Source: Bisbaumannia salifodinae (GTDB lineage: Bacteria > Pseudomonadota > Gammaproteobacteria > Pseudomonadales > Halomonadaceae). From it: a stretch of DNA of 64,000 nt. The notes beneath the pieces are model-generated. The model searched no databases. It saw only the letters and a list, made by a program, of their open reading frames with translations, and was not told the DNA's origin. Shown here piece after piece: positions 17,360 through 25,683 of this stretch (the stretch's first letter is position 1; each line of letters begins with the position of its first letter). The stretch lies in assembly GCF_039522585.1 (NCBI RefSeq), contig NZ_BAAADR010000004.1. The stretch is one strand, 5' to 3'. Made by a program: the position numbers and the translations under genes.

Positions 17360-17566
17360 ATGGCAACTGGTACCGTTAAGTGGTTCAATGACACCAAAGG
17401 CTTCGGCTTCATCTCTCCGGACGATAACGGCGACGACCTGTTCGCTCACTTCTCCGAGATCCAGGCCGACGGCTTCAAGACTCTGCAAGACGGTCAGAAG
17501 GTTTCCTTCGACGTCACCCAGGGCAAGAAAGGCCTCCAGGCTTCCAACATCAAGGTCATCGGCTAA
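17360..17566 (+). CDS. Cold-shock protein, CspA family
   Basis: 68 aa single cold-shock domain. RNP1 KGFGFI at residues 13-18 and RNP2-like LFAHF at 27-31. Binds single-stranded nucleic acid as an RNA chaperone. GAGG lies ten bases before the ATG. A 210-bp gene-free stretch upstream suggests a long 5' leader of the kind that controls csp mRNAs. It ends in a strong terminator, so it is monocistronic. Confidence 0.95.
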   Translation: MATGTVKWFNDTKGFGFISPDDNGDDLFAHFSEIQADGFKTLQDGQKVSFDVTQGKKGLQASNIKVIG

Positions 17567-17607
17567 GCGCTGATCTCCTCGATGTGACCGCTTCGGCGGT
17601 CGAAAAG

Positions 17608-17630
17608 AGGCCCGCCTAGGCGGGCCTTTT
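17608..17630 (+). terminator. Rho-independent terminator of the cold-shock gene
   Basis: AGGCCCGC-CTAG-GCGGGCCT forms an 8-bp GC-rich stem followed by TTTTTC, 41 bases after the stop codon. Confidence 0.92.
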
Positions 17631-17748
17631 TCGTGGGCGCGATTCGGCTTTTTATCTCTTTATCGAATAGATAAATTTCTAGAAATAACTTTTCGCTATA
17701 GCGGGCGGCCGTCACAATGGGCCCTTTGCTGGTTCTATTGGATCGCCC

Positions 17749-19518
17749 ATGTCCCTGGATGCCTGGATCGCGCTGGCCGTCGTCGGCGCCGTTTTCCCCC
17801 TGATGGCCCTGAGCCGTATCGGCCCCGATATCATTCTCCTGGGGGCGGTCATCCTCTTGCTGACCCTGGGCGTCATCGACCCCGATCAGGCCCTGGCCGG
17901 CTTCTCCAGCAGTGCCCTGTTCACCGTGGCCTTCCTCTATATCCTGGTGGCCAGCATCCGCGAGACCGGCGGCATCGACCTGATCATCCGCTACGTGCTG
18001 GGACGGCCGCGCAGCGAGGCCCGGGCCCAGGGGCGGCTGCTGCTGCCGGTGGCGGCGATGAGCGGTTTCCTCAATAACACCCCGGTGGTGGCCACCTATA
18101 TCCCCGCGGTGATCAGCTGGAGTCGGCGCCTCAATATTCCCGCCAACCGCCTGCTGATGCCGCTCAGCTTCGCCTCCATCCTCGGCGGCACCATCTCCCT
18201 GATGGGCACCAGCACCAACCTGGTGGTCAATGGCCTGCTGGCCGACCGCTACCCGGAGCTGGCGCTGGGGCTCTTCGATATCGCCTGGCTGGGCGTGCCG
18301 GTGGCCATCGTCGGCCTGGCCTATCTGCTGCTGGTGGGGCGGCATCTCTTACCGGCCCGACGCGGCGCCGCCGAGGCCTTCGAGAACCCCCGCGAGTTCA
18401 CCATCGAGATGGCGGTGGATCCCGCCGGCCCCCTGGTCGACAAGACGGTGGAGGAGGCGGGGCTGCGCCATCTGCAGGAGCTCTTCCTGGTGGAGATCGA
18501 GCGGGAGGGCAACGTGGTCAGCGTGGTGGGCCCCGGCGAGAAGCTCAAGGGCAATGATCGGCTGATCTTCGCCGGCACCTCCGCCGGCGCCGTAGAGCTA
18601 CAGCAGATTCGCGGCCTGATGCCCTCCCATCAGGGGCAGTCGAGCCTGCAGAAGGATTTCAAGGAGCGCCGCCTGGTGGAGGCGGTGGTCTCCAACCAGT
18701 GCCAGTTTATCGGTCAGCGCATCCGCGATGGCCACTTCCGTACCCTCTATGGCGCCGCCGTGCTGGCGGTGTGCCGCAACGGCGAGCGGGTCGCCGGCAA
18801 CCTGGGGCAGATCCGCCTGCAGCCCGCCGATGTGTTGCTGCTGGAGGCCCGCCCGCCCTTTATCGAGCGCCATCGCCAGTCCCGGGACTTCCTGCTGATC
18901 AGCCAGGTCAATGGCGCGGCTCGGCCCATCCACGAGAAGGCCTGGCTGGCCTGGAGCATCCTCGCCGGGGTGGTGGTCCTGGCCGCCAGCGGCGTGATGA
19001 GCATGCTCAATGCGGCCATGCTGGGGGCGGCCCTGGCGGTGCTCAGCGGCTGCTGCTCCATCGGTGCCGCCCGTCGCGGCCTGGATACCCAGGTGCTGCT
19101 GACCATCGCCGCCTCCTTCGGCCTGGGCGCCGCCCTCGAGACCACCGGTGCCGCGGCCAGCCTCGCCGGGGCGGGACTGGGCCTGGCCGATGGCAACCCC
19201 TGGCTGCTGCTGGTGGGGGCCTATCTGCTGGTGGCGCTGTTGACCGAGCTGGTCACCAACAATGCCGCCGCGGTGATCACCTTCCCCATCGTCATGGCCA
19301 GCGCCGAGAGCCTGGGCGTCAACCCGATTCCCTTCGTGGTGGTGGTGATGTTCGCCGCCTCGGCCAGCTTCCTGACCCCCATCGGCTACCAGACCAACCT
19401 GATGGTCCACGGCCCCGGCGGCTACCGCTTCGGCGACTTCCTGCGCGTCGGCGGCCTGCTCAACCTGCTGACCGCCCTGGTGGTGCTGACCCTGACGCCG
19501 CTGATCTGGCCGTTTTAA
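17749..19518 (+). CDS. SLC13-family anion permease with central TrkA-C domains
   Basis: 589 aa divalent-anion:Na+ symporter-like protein. N-terminal helices with the NTPVVATYIPAVISW and GTISLMGTSTNLVVNGL landmarks, two cytoplasmic RCK-C (TrkA-C) domains at about 205-375, then a second membrane half with LVTNNAAAVITFPI and SASFLTPIGYQTNLMV. This two-half layout is typical of SLC13/CitMHS transporters for sulfate, di- or tricarboxylates. The substrate is unknown. It is alone, with its own AT-rich promoter region at 17640-17748. Confidence 0.9.
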   Translation: MSLDAWIALAVVGAVFPLMALSRIGPDIILLGAVILLLTLGVIDPDQALAGFSSSALFTVAFLYILVASIRETGGIDLIIRYVLGRPRSEARAQGRLLLPVAAMSGFLNNTPVVATYIPAVISWSRRLNIPANRLLMPLSFASILGGTISLMGTSTNLVVNGLLADRYPELALGLFDIAWLGVPVAIVGLAYLLLVGRHLLPARRGAAEAFENPREFTIEMAVDPAGPLVDKTVEEAGLRHLQELFLVEIEREGNVVSVVGPGEKLKGNDRLIFAGTSAGAVELQQIRGLMPSHQGQSSLQKDFKERRLVEAVVSNQCQFIGQRIRDGHFRTLYGAAVLAVCRNGERVAGNLGQIRLQPADVLLLEARPPFIERHRQSRDFLLISQVNGAARPIHEKAWLAWSILAGVVVLAASGVMSMLNAAMLGAALAVLSGCCSIGAARRGLDTQVLLTIAASFGLGAALETTGAAASLAGAGLGLADGNPWLLLVGAYLLVALLTELVTNNAAAVITFPIVMASAESLGVNPIPFVVVVMFAASASFLTPIGYQTNLMVHGPGGYRFGDFLRVGGLLNLLTALVVLTLTPLIWPF

Positions 19519-19560
19519 CCCAGTTGCAAGGCGATAAGCTGGGGCATTGCTGAGGGGGCG

Positions 19561-19654
19561 CTGGGGGCAGGTTGGAGCGGGGTTTTTTTGCCATGGACGG
19601 CAAAAGTAGCGCCCAGGGAGGGGTTTACAGCTCCCCGCGACGGCCTGCCCCCAG
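19561..19654. repeat. Intergenic structured element with long inverted repeat
   Basis: CTGGGGGCAGG (19561-19571) is an exact reverse complement of CCTGCCCCCAG (19644-19654). Inside lies a second hairpin, TTTTGCC-ATGGAC-GGCAAAA (about 19586-19605), then GCGCCCAGGGAGGGGTTTACAGC. The combination of ATGGA within a small hairpin, CAGGGA and TTTACAGC recalls a dispersed intergenic motif I have seen in Xanthomonas and Halomonas genomes. Only one copy is in this window. It may also act as a terminator for the permease gene. Confidence 0.5.
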
Positions 19655-19751
19655 GATAGCCCCGAGCCTCGATGCTGCGAGGACCATGGCCAGTCGCCGG
19701 CGCTTGGGGTAGGGTAGCGGCCAGTGATTTCGACCCTGCGAGAGCCCGACC

Positions 19752-20423
19752 ATGAGCCACCCCGGTGAACTGATTATCGAACCCCGCGACGGCGGTCCCG
19801 CCGACAGCTGCGTGATCATCCTCCACGGCCTGGGCGCCGATGGCCATGACTTCGAGCCCCTGGTGCCGGCGCTGCAGCTGCCGGCGGAGCGGGCGGTGCG
19901 TTTTATCCTGCCCCATGCGCCGCGGCTGCCGGTGACCATCAACGGTGGCATGGTGATGCCGGCCTGGTACGACATCCTGGAGATGAGTCTGGATCGCCGC
20001 GTCGACGAGGCCCAGCTGTTGGCCTCCGCGGCCCGGGTGCAGGGGCTGATCGACGATCAGATCGCCGCGGGCATCGATAGCCGTCGCATCATCCTGGCCG
20101 GCTTCTCCCAGGGCGGCGCCGTGGCCTATCAGGCGGCGCTCACCTATCCCAAGCCCCTGGGGGGCTTGCTGGCGCTCTCCACCTACTTCGCCACCGCCGA
20201 TAGCATCGTGCCTGCCGATGCCAACCGCGACCTGGTCATCGAGGTGCACCACGGCACCCAGGACCCGGTGGTGCCGGAGGCCCTGGGCCGCGCCGGCGCC
20301 GAGCGCCTCGAGGCCATGGGCTATGCGGTCGGCTACCGCAGCTACCCCATGCCGCACTCCCTGTGCCCCCAGCAGGTGGCGGATATCGGCCCCTGGCTGG
20401 GGCAGCGCCTCGCCGCGGCCTGA
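19752..20423 (+). CDS. Alpha/beta hydrolase, phospholipase/carboxylesterase (YpfH/EstB) family
   Basis: 223 aa soluble esterase. Oxyanion-region ILHGLGADGHDF at 23-34, nucleophile elbow GFSQGG with Ser119, acid in HGTQDPVVP and base His in MPHSLCPQQ. Length and motifs fit the short carboxylesterase family acting on small acyl esters or thioesters. The start ATG 19752 is the first Met of the conserved domain. The gene ends 94 bases before trpB. Confidence 0.9.
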   Translation: MSHPGELIIEPRDGGPADSCVIILHGLGADGHDFEPLVPALQLPAERAVRFILPHAPRLPVTINGGMVMPAWYDILEMSLDRRVDEAQLLASAARVQGLIDDQIAAGIDSRRIILAGFSQGGAVAYQAALTYPKPLGGLLALSTYFATADSIVPADANRDLVIEVHHGTQDPVVPEALGRAGAERLEAMGYAVGYRSYPMPHSLCPQQVADIGPWLGQRLAAA

Positions 20424-20517
20424 GCCAAGGCGGCAGTGCGCCGAAGGTGGGCTCGACGCGGCGCCGTCGCTAGGGCAGATTAAGGGCAATCCCTTGTTCT
20501 CTCAGCAGGATGGCTCC

Positions 20518-21720
20518 ATGGCTTCTTCCCTGACCCACGACATGCCCGATGCCCGGGGCTTCTTCGGCGACTTCGGCGGCCAGCTGGTGCCGCCTCACCT
20601 CAAGCAGGTGATGGACGAGATCGATGCCGCCTACGAGGAGATCCGCGTCCGCGAGGACTTCCAAGAGGAGCTGGCCGGCCTCTTCGCCGATTATGTGGGG
20701 CGGCCCAGCCCGATCTTCCACGCCCGGCGCCTCTCCGAGACCCTGGGCGGGGCCCAGATCCACCTCAAGCGGGAGGATCTCAATCACACCGGCGCCCACA
20801 AGATCAATCACTGCCTGGGCGAGGCGCTGCTGGCCAAGTTCATGGGCAAGACCAAGGTGATCGCCGAGACCGGTGCCGGCCAGCACGGCGTGGCCCTGGC
20901 CACCGCCTGCGCCCTGGTAGGCATCCCCTGCGAGATCCATATGGGCCAGGTGGATATCGAGAAGGAACACCCCAACGTCACCAAGATGAAGATCCTCGGC
21001 TGCAAGCTGGTGACGGTGACTCGCGGCACGGCGACCCTCAAGGATGCGGTGGACAGCGCCTTCGAGGAGTACCTCGAGGATCCCCAGAACTACCTCTACG
21101 CCATCGGCTCGGTGGTGGGCCCCCACCCCTTCCCCAAGATGGTGCGCGACTTCCAGTCGATCATCGGCCGCGAGGCCCGTGCCCAGTTCCTCGAGCGTCA
21201 CGGCAGGCTGCCCGACCATGTCACCGCCTGCGTCGGCGGCGGGTCGAATGCCATCGGCATGTTCACCGCCTTCCTCGAGGACGAGGCGGTGCATCTGGTG
21301 GGGGTGGAACCCGCCGGCGAAGGCCTCGACACCCCGCGCCACTCCGCCACCCTGACCCTCGGCAAGCCCGGCGAGATCCACGGCATGCGCTGCTATGTGC
21401 TGGAGGACGAGGCGGGTAACCCGCTGCCGGTGCACTCCATCGCCTCGGGCCTCGACTACCCCGGGGTGGGGCCCCAGCACAGCTACCTCAAGCAGGTGGG
21501 GCGGGTCGATTACCAGAGTGCCAGCGACGCGGAGTGCCTGGAGGCCTTCCTGACGTTGTCGCGGGTGGAGGGGATCATCCCCGCCCTGGAGAGCGCCCAT
21601 GCGGTGGCCTGGGCGATGCGCGTGGCGCCGACCCTGCCCAGGGATCAACATATCCTGATCAACCTCTCCGGCCGCGGCGACAAGGATGCCGACTATGTGG
21701 CCGAGAAGCTGGGACTATGA
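20518..21720 (+). CDS. trpB: Tryptophan synthase beta chain (stand-alone copy)
   Basis: 400 aa PLP enzyme converting L-serine plus indole to tryptophan. PLP lysine K95 in NHTGAHKIN, catalytic Glu117 in AETGAGQHGVA, phosphate-binding GGGSNAIGM, and C-terminal LSGRGDKD are all intact. The COMM-domain stretch (IHMGQVDIEKEHPNVTKMKILG) differs from the usual DVxRQxxNVFRMRL pattern. There is no trpA or trpF nearby; the flanking genes are an esterase and a methyltransferase. It may be a second TrpB that uses indole directly. ATG 20518 was chosen because the conserved N-terminus begins there. Confidence 0.9.
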   Translation: MASSLTHDMPDARGFFGDFGGQLVPPHLKQVMDEIDAAYEEIRVREDFQEELAGLFADYVGRPSPIFHARRLSETLGGAQIHLKREDLNHTGAHKINHCLGEALLAKFMGKTKVIAETGAGQHGVALATACALVGIPCEIHMGQVDIEKEHPNVTKMKILGCKLVTVTRGTATLKDAVDSAFEEYLEDPQNYLYAIGSVVGPHPFPKMVRDFQSIIGREARAQFLERHGRLPDHVTACVGGGSNAIGMFTAFLEDEAVHLVGVEPAGEGLDTPRHSATLTLGKPGEIHGMRCYVLEDEAGNPLPVHSIASGLDYPGVGPQHSYLKQVGRVDYQSASDAECLEAFLTLSRVEGIIPALESAHAVAWAMRVAPTLPRDQHILINLSGRGDKDADYVAEKLGL

Positions 21721-21753
21721 TCGGCGAAGCCCGACAGACTGCTAGGAGGCCCC

Positions 21754-22386
21754 ATGGATAGTCTCGATCCCGACCTGGGCCCCGGCGAACAGGCCCGTTT
21801 GATCAGCCCCGCCGCGGCGCGCAATGCCGCGCCGATCCTCGCGGTGCTGCGTGACGTCCTGCCGGGCCGGGGGCGGGTCCTGGAACTGGCCAGCGGCAGC
21901 GGCGAGCATGCCCTGCACTTCGCCAGGGCGCTGCCCGGCCTCGAGTGGCAACCCTCGGACCCGAGTCCCCGGGCACGGGCCTCCATCGCCGCCTGGCGTG
22001 ACGCCGAGGGGCCCGACAACCTGCTGGCGCCGATCGCCCTGGACGTGACCCGCCGCCCCTGGCCGGTAGCCGACTTCGCGGCCCTGGTATGCATCAATAT
22101 GCTGCATATCTCCCCCTGGGCCGCCGGCCAGGCGCTACTCGCCGAGGCCGGCGAACGGCTGCCGGCCGAGGGCGTATGCTTCGTCTACGGCCCTTTCAAG
22201 CGGGACGGCGCCCATACCGCGCCCAGCAATGCCGCCTTCGATGCCGACCTGCGTCGCCGCGATCCCGCCTGGGGCATCCGCGACCTGGCGGCGGTCGAGG
22301 CCGAGGCGCAGCGTCATGGCCTTATGCTGAGCCGGGTCGTCGAGATGCCTGCCAATAACCTGAGCCTGGTGTTCCAGCGCCCCTGA
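21754..22386 (+). CDS. DUF938 family SAM-dependent methyltransferase-like protein
   Basis: 210 aa, class I methyltransferase fold. Motif I VLELASGSGEHALHFA, an acidic-loop region (WQPSDPSPRA) and motif IV-like ALVCINMLHISPW, followed by FVYGPFKRDGAHTAPSN, are characteristic of DUF938. The substrate is unknown. Start ATG 21754 follows AGGAGG. It is 33 bases downstream of trpB and could be cotranscribed with it. Confidence 0.88.
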   Translation: MDSLDPDLGPGEQARLISPAAARNAAPILAVLRDVLPGRGRVLELASGSGEHALHFARALPGLEWQPSDPSPRARASIAAWRDAEGPDNLLAPIALDVTRRPWPVADFAALVCINMLHISPWAAGQALLAEAGERLPAEGVCFVYGPFKRDGAHTAPSNAAFDADLRRRDPAWGIRDLAAVEAEAQRHGLMLSRVVEMPANNLSLVFQRP

Positions 22387-22445
22387 GCCTCGCCTTGCGT
22401 TGGTAGCGTCCCTTGAAGTTCTGGCACTTACCTCAAAGACTGGTA

Positions 22446-22606
22446 GGAGCCTATCGGGCTTAGCCGATCGTCACGAGAGTTACGGATTTCGAGTCAAATT
22501 TATCGATCGATTGAGGCGAATAGCGAGCTATTTAACGAAATGGATCGATAAATTTGGCCGGAAGCCCGGGATTCGCAGTAGATCAGTGTTAAGTCCGACA
22601 GGCTCC
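22446..22606. mobile_element. MITE-like palindromic element, 161 bp
   Basis: The termini GGAGCCTATCGGGCTTA (22446-22462) and TAAGTCCGACAGGCTCC (22590-22606) are inverted repeats matching at 15 of 17 positions. Nested inside is an exact 13-bp inverted repeat AAATTTATCGATC (22496-22508) / GATCGATAAATTT (22543-22555), and at its centre ATAGC-GA-GCTAT (22520-22531). It is AT-rich against a very GC-rich background and has no coding capacity. No clear target-site duplication was seen. A non-autonomous element fits best; a structured leader of the next gene is the alternative. Confidence 0.6.
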
Positions 22607-22632
22607 CAGGGTAGCCACAAGGAGGACGCTAG

Positions 22633-22857
22633 ATGAGTGATCTTTCGGAGGATTTTCGCCTGCCCGTCGCCTGCCCCCAGTGCGGAAGTCACCGCGTGCG
22701 CGTCTCCAAGGTCAAGAATCCCGACGATGCGGTCTTCTGCGCCTCCTGCAAGACGCGGCTGTGCCTCTACCATGAGGCCATGGATCTGCTCCGTCGGGGC
22801 CCCGGTAACGAGACCGAGGCGCTCCTCGAACAGGCCATGAATCGGCATCGACCTTGA
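22633..22857 (+). CDS. Small zinc-ribbon protein preceding the antiporter genes
   Basis: 74 aa. Two CxxC knuckles, CPQC (about residues 14-17) and CASC (about 36-39), make a zinc ribbon. The C-terminal half is helical (EAMDLLRRGPGNETEALLEQ). Not recognised as a named family. AAGGAGG precedes the ATG. Its stop overlaps the TTG start of the next gene (TTGA at 22854-22857), so it is translationally coupled to a membrane antiporter subunit. It could act in assembly or regulation of that complex; this is inference from position. Confidence 0.7.
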   Translation: MSDLSEDFRLPVACPQCGSHRVRVSKVKNPDDAVFCASCKTRLCLYHEAMDLLRRGPGNETEALLEQAMNRHRP

Positions 22858-24113
22858 GCCCCGCCGCCTGGCCCAGCGAGGGCCTCGCCGGGCTACTGAT
22901 CCTGCTGACCAGCCTGCTGGTGGCGGGGGTGGCCTGGCATGCCCGGGGCCACCTGCGCGAGCAAGGGGTGCCCGCCGGCCGTAGCCACTGGCTGTGGCCG
23001 TTGTTGGCGGCGGTGTGGGGCTTCCTGACGCTGATCTGGCTGGTCTCGGACCTGCTCACCCTCTACCTGGCCCTGGAAGGCTTGGGACTCTGCGCGGTCG
23101 CCCTGATGTGGTTGCCCGGCACGCCGGCATCGCGGCGGGCGAGCCTCTACTACCTGCTGGCCAGCCTCAGCGGTTCGGCGCTGATCCTGACCTCGGCGCT
23201 GCTGCTCTATCGCCACTATGGCCATCTCGACTTCGCCCTGCTGGACCGGGCCTCCGTCGGCGATCCCCAGTGGCGCTGGCTGGCCCTGGCGGGGCTGAGC
23301 ACCGGCCTGCTGGTCAAGGCCGGGGTCTTCCCGCTGCATACCTGGCTGCCTCCGGCCCATGCCGCGGCCTGGGCCCCGGTCAGCGCCTTGCATTCGGCAC
23401 TGATCATCAAGGCCAGCCTCTTCCTGCTGATCAAGCTATGGTGGCTACTGGGCCCCGAGGCCGCTCCCAGCCTGCAATTGCTGGGCTGGTTGGGGGCCGC
23501 GGCGGTGCTCTGGGGCGGGCTGCTGGCCTGGCGCCAGACCAGCCTCAAGAAGGTGGTGGCCTTCTCCACCGTCTCCCAGATGGGCTATCTGCTGCTGCTC
23601 TTGCCACTGATGGCCGCCGCCGAGGAGGGCGCCCGCCAACTGGCCTGGCAGGCTACCTGGCTGCTCTTCGTGACCCATGCCCTGGCCAAGGCGGCGATGT
23701 TCATGGCCGCCGGCAACCTGGTGCTGGCCATGGACCGCGGTGACCTGGAGGGGCTCGCCGGGGTGGGGCAGCGGCTGCCCCTGTCGCTGCTGGTCTTCGG
23801 CGTGGCGGGGGTGAGCATCATGGGCCTGCCGCCCAGCGGCGCCTTCGTCGCCAAGTGGCTGCTGCTGGAGTCGGCCCTGGCCTCCGGCCAGTGGCAGTGG
23901 CTGCTGCTGCTGGGACTGGGGAGCCTGCTGAGTGCCGCCTATGTGTTCCGGGTCTTCGCCTACTGCTTTACCTCCCGAGCCGAGGCGCCGCCCTGCCGGC
24001 GGGTGCCGACCCATCTGGATATCGTGCCCCTGGGGCTGGCCCTGGCGGCGCTCTTCCTGGGGCTGGTCGCGGGCCTCCCGCTGCTCTGGGTCGACGGGGG
24101 AGGCCTGCCATGA
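22854..24113 (+). CDS. Antiporter-like proton-conducting subunit 1 (NuoM/N, MrpD-like)
   Basis: 419 aa polytopic membrane protein of the complex-I/Mrp antiporter superfamily. Conserved Glu in LYLALEGLGL (TM5 position), Lys in LLVKAGVFPLHTWLPPAHAAA (TM7) and a second Lys in LIIKASLFL, then KKVVAFSTVSQMGY. The start is TTG 22854, overlapping the preceding stop; no better start exists before the first helix. The first of three homologous subunits in a row. No NADH-, Fe-S- or small Mrp subunits are present. Confidence 0.8.
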   Translation: MSPAAWPSEGLAGLLILLTSLLVAGVAWHARGHLREQGVPAGRSHWLWPLLAAVWGFLTLIWLVSDLLTLYLALEGLGLCAVALMWLPGTPASRRASLYYLLASLSGSALILTSALLLYRHYGHLDFALLDRASVGDPQWRWLALAGLSTGLLVKAGVFPLHTWLPPAHAAAWAPVSALHSALIIKASLFLLIKLWWLLGPEAAPSLQLLGWLGAAAVLWGGLLAWRQTSLKKVVAFSTVSQMGYLLLLLPLMAAAEEGARQLAWQATWLLFVTHALAKAAMFMAAGNLVLAMDRGDLEGLAGVGQRLPLSLLVFGVAGVSIMGLPPSGAFVAKWLLLESALASGQWQWLLLLGLGSLLSAAYVFRVFAYCFTSRAEAPPCRRVPTHLDIVPLGLALAALFLGLVAGLPLLWVDGGGLP

Positions 24114-24258
24114 CCCTGCTGCTGCCGACCCTGGCCACCTCGCTGCTGGTCGCGCCGTTGATCTTCCCGCTGCCCTGGGTCGACGGGGGAGGCCTGCCAT
24201 GACCCTCCTGCTACTGACCCTGGCCACCTCGCTGCTGGCGGCCCCCGTGATCTTCCTG
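24081..24258. repeat. 89-bp imperfect tandem duplication at an antiporter gene junction
   Basis: 24081-24169 and 24170-24258 are copies at roughly 87 to 89 percent identity by eye. Each includes the upstream gene's last codons (WVDGGGLP), the GGGGGAGG ribosome site, the ATGA overlap and about 19 codons of the next gene. The homologous start codons are ATG 24110 and ATG 24199. Confidence 0.9.
24110..24202 (+). CDS. 30-residue junction mini-ORF between antiporter genes
   Basis: ATG 24110 overlaps the stop of the upstream gene; the frame ends at TGA 24200, which overlaps ATG 24199. The peptide begins like the downstream subunit (MTLLLPTLATSLL) and ends like the upstream one (WVDGGGLP). It is a hydrophobic single-helix peptide created by the 89-bp duplication, and it preserves stop/start coupling across the junction. 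Expression is unproven. Confidence 0.5.
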   Translation: MTLLLPTLATSLLVAPLIFPLPWVDGGGLP

Positions 24259-25683
24259 CTGCCGGAGCGCGCCCGTCGAGCACGTACCACCATCAACCTG
24301 GGGGCGGCGCTGATCAAGCTGGCCCTGGTGGCCTGGATGGTGCGGGGGCTGGCCCAGGGGATGGAGTACCGCTTTCACCTGCCGGTGATGGAGGGCTTCA
24401 GCGTCCATCTGGTGGCGGATCCCCTGGGGATCCTGTTCGCCGGCCTCTCCTCCCTGTTATGGCTCTTTACCACCCTCTATGCGGTGGCCTACCTGGAGGA
24501 CTCGCCCAATCGGCGGCGTTTCTTCGGCTTCTTCAGCCTCTGCGTGGCCAGCACCCTGGGCATTGCCCTGGCCGCCAACCTCTTCACCTTCCTGATCTTC
24601 TACGAGCTGCTGACCCTGGCCACCTACCCGCTGGTGGTGCATCGTGGTACCCCGGCGGCGCTGGCCGCCGGGCGTATCTACCTGCGCTATATGGTCAGCG
24701 CCGGCTTCGTACTGCTGCTGGGGGCGGTCTGGCTACAGGCCCTGGCCGGGGAGCTGACCTTCGGTGAGCTGCGCCTGGCCGAGCTGGACGAGCGGCACCA
24801 CACCACCCTGAGGGGCATCTTCCTGCTGTTGATGCTGGGCCTCGGCGTCAAGGCGGCCCTGGTGCCCCTGCATGGCTGGCTGGCCCAGGCCATGGTGGCA
24901 CCGGCGCCGGTCAGCGCCCTGCTGCACGCGGTGGCGGTGGTCAAGGCGGGGGCCTTCGGCATCGTGCGTCTGGTCCATGACGTCTACGGCATCGCCTTCA
25001 GCGCCACCCTGGGGCTGCTCGGCTGGCTGACCGTCGCCGCCTCGCTCACCATCCTCTATGGTTCCCTGCGCGCCCTGGCCCAGGTCGACCTCAAGCGCCG
25101 CCTGGCCTTCTCCACGGTGAGTCAGGTCGCCTATATCGTGCTGGGGGTGAGCCTGTTCGGTCCCCTGGGCACCCTCGCCGGCCTGGCCCACCTGCTGCAT
25201 CAGGGGCTGATGAAGGTGACGCTGTTCTTCTGCGCCGGCAACTATGCCGAGGAGCTGGGTATCCACCGCATCGACGAGCTGGACGGGGTAGGGCGGCGCA
25301 TGCCCCTGACCAGCTTGGCCTTCACCCTGGGGGCCCTGGGCATGATCGGCCTGCCACCCCTGGCGGGCTTTATCAGCAAGTGGTACCTGGGGATGGGGGC
25401 GGTGGCCGCCGGCTCACCCTGGGTGATCACGGTGCTGGTGGCCAGCAGCCTGCTCAATGCCGCCTACTTTCTGCCGCCCCTGTATCGGCTCTGGTTCAAG
25501 GTCGCCGCGGATCCCGCCTGGCCCCAGGCGCGACACCTGGGGCGCTTCGAGACCCATGCCTGGCTATGGGGGCCGGCCCTGGCCATGGGGCTGTTCAGCC
25601 TGCTGGCGGGGGCCCTGGCGGGGCTGCCCTATAGTCCCCTGGACTGGGCGGGCCGGGTGGCCGGCGGGGAGTACTTCCCATGA
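24199..25683 (+). CDS. Antiporter-like proton-conducting subunit 2 (NuoL/M, MrpD-like)
   Basis: 494 aa with about 14 helices. Conserved TM5 Glu in LIFYELLTLATYPLVV, TM7 Lys in GVKAALVPLHGWLAQAM, a second Lys in AVVKAGAFGIVR, then KRRLAFSTVSQVAYIVLG and GLPPLAGFISKWYL. These are the charged residues used for proton translocation in complex I and Mrp antiporters. ATG 24199 was chosen; its ribosome site is shared with the duplicated copy 89 bp upstream. Coupled to the next gene by an ATGA overlap. Confidence 0.88.
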   Translation: MTLLLLTLATSLLAAPVIFLLPERARRARTTINLGAALIKLALVAWMVRGLAQGMEYRFHLPVMEGFSVHLVADPLGILFAGLSSLLWLFTTLYAVAYLEDSPNRRRFFGFFSLCVASTLGIALAANLFTFLIFYELLTLATYPLVVHRGTPAALAAGRIYLRYMVSAGFVLLLGAVWLQALAGELTFGELRLAELDERHHTTLRGIFLLLMLGLGVKAALVPLHGWLAQAMVAPAPVSALLHAVAVVKAGAFGIVRLVHDVYGIAFSATLGLLGWLTVAASLTILYGSLRALAQVDLKRRLAFSTVSQVAYIVLGVSLFGPLGTLAGLAHLLHQGLMKVTLFFCAGNYAEELGIHRIDELDGVGRRMPLTSLAFTLGALGMIGLPPLAGFISKWYLGMGAVAAGSPWVITVLVASSLLNAAYFLPPLYRLWFKVAADPAWPQARHLGRFETHAWLWGPALAMGLFSLLAGALAGLPYSPLDWAGRVAGGEYFP

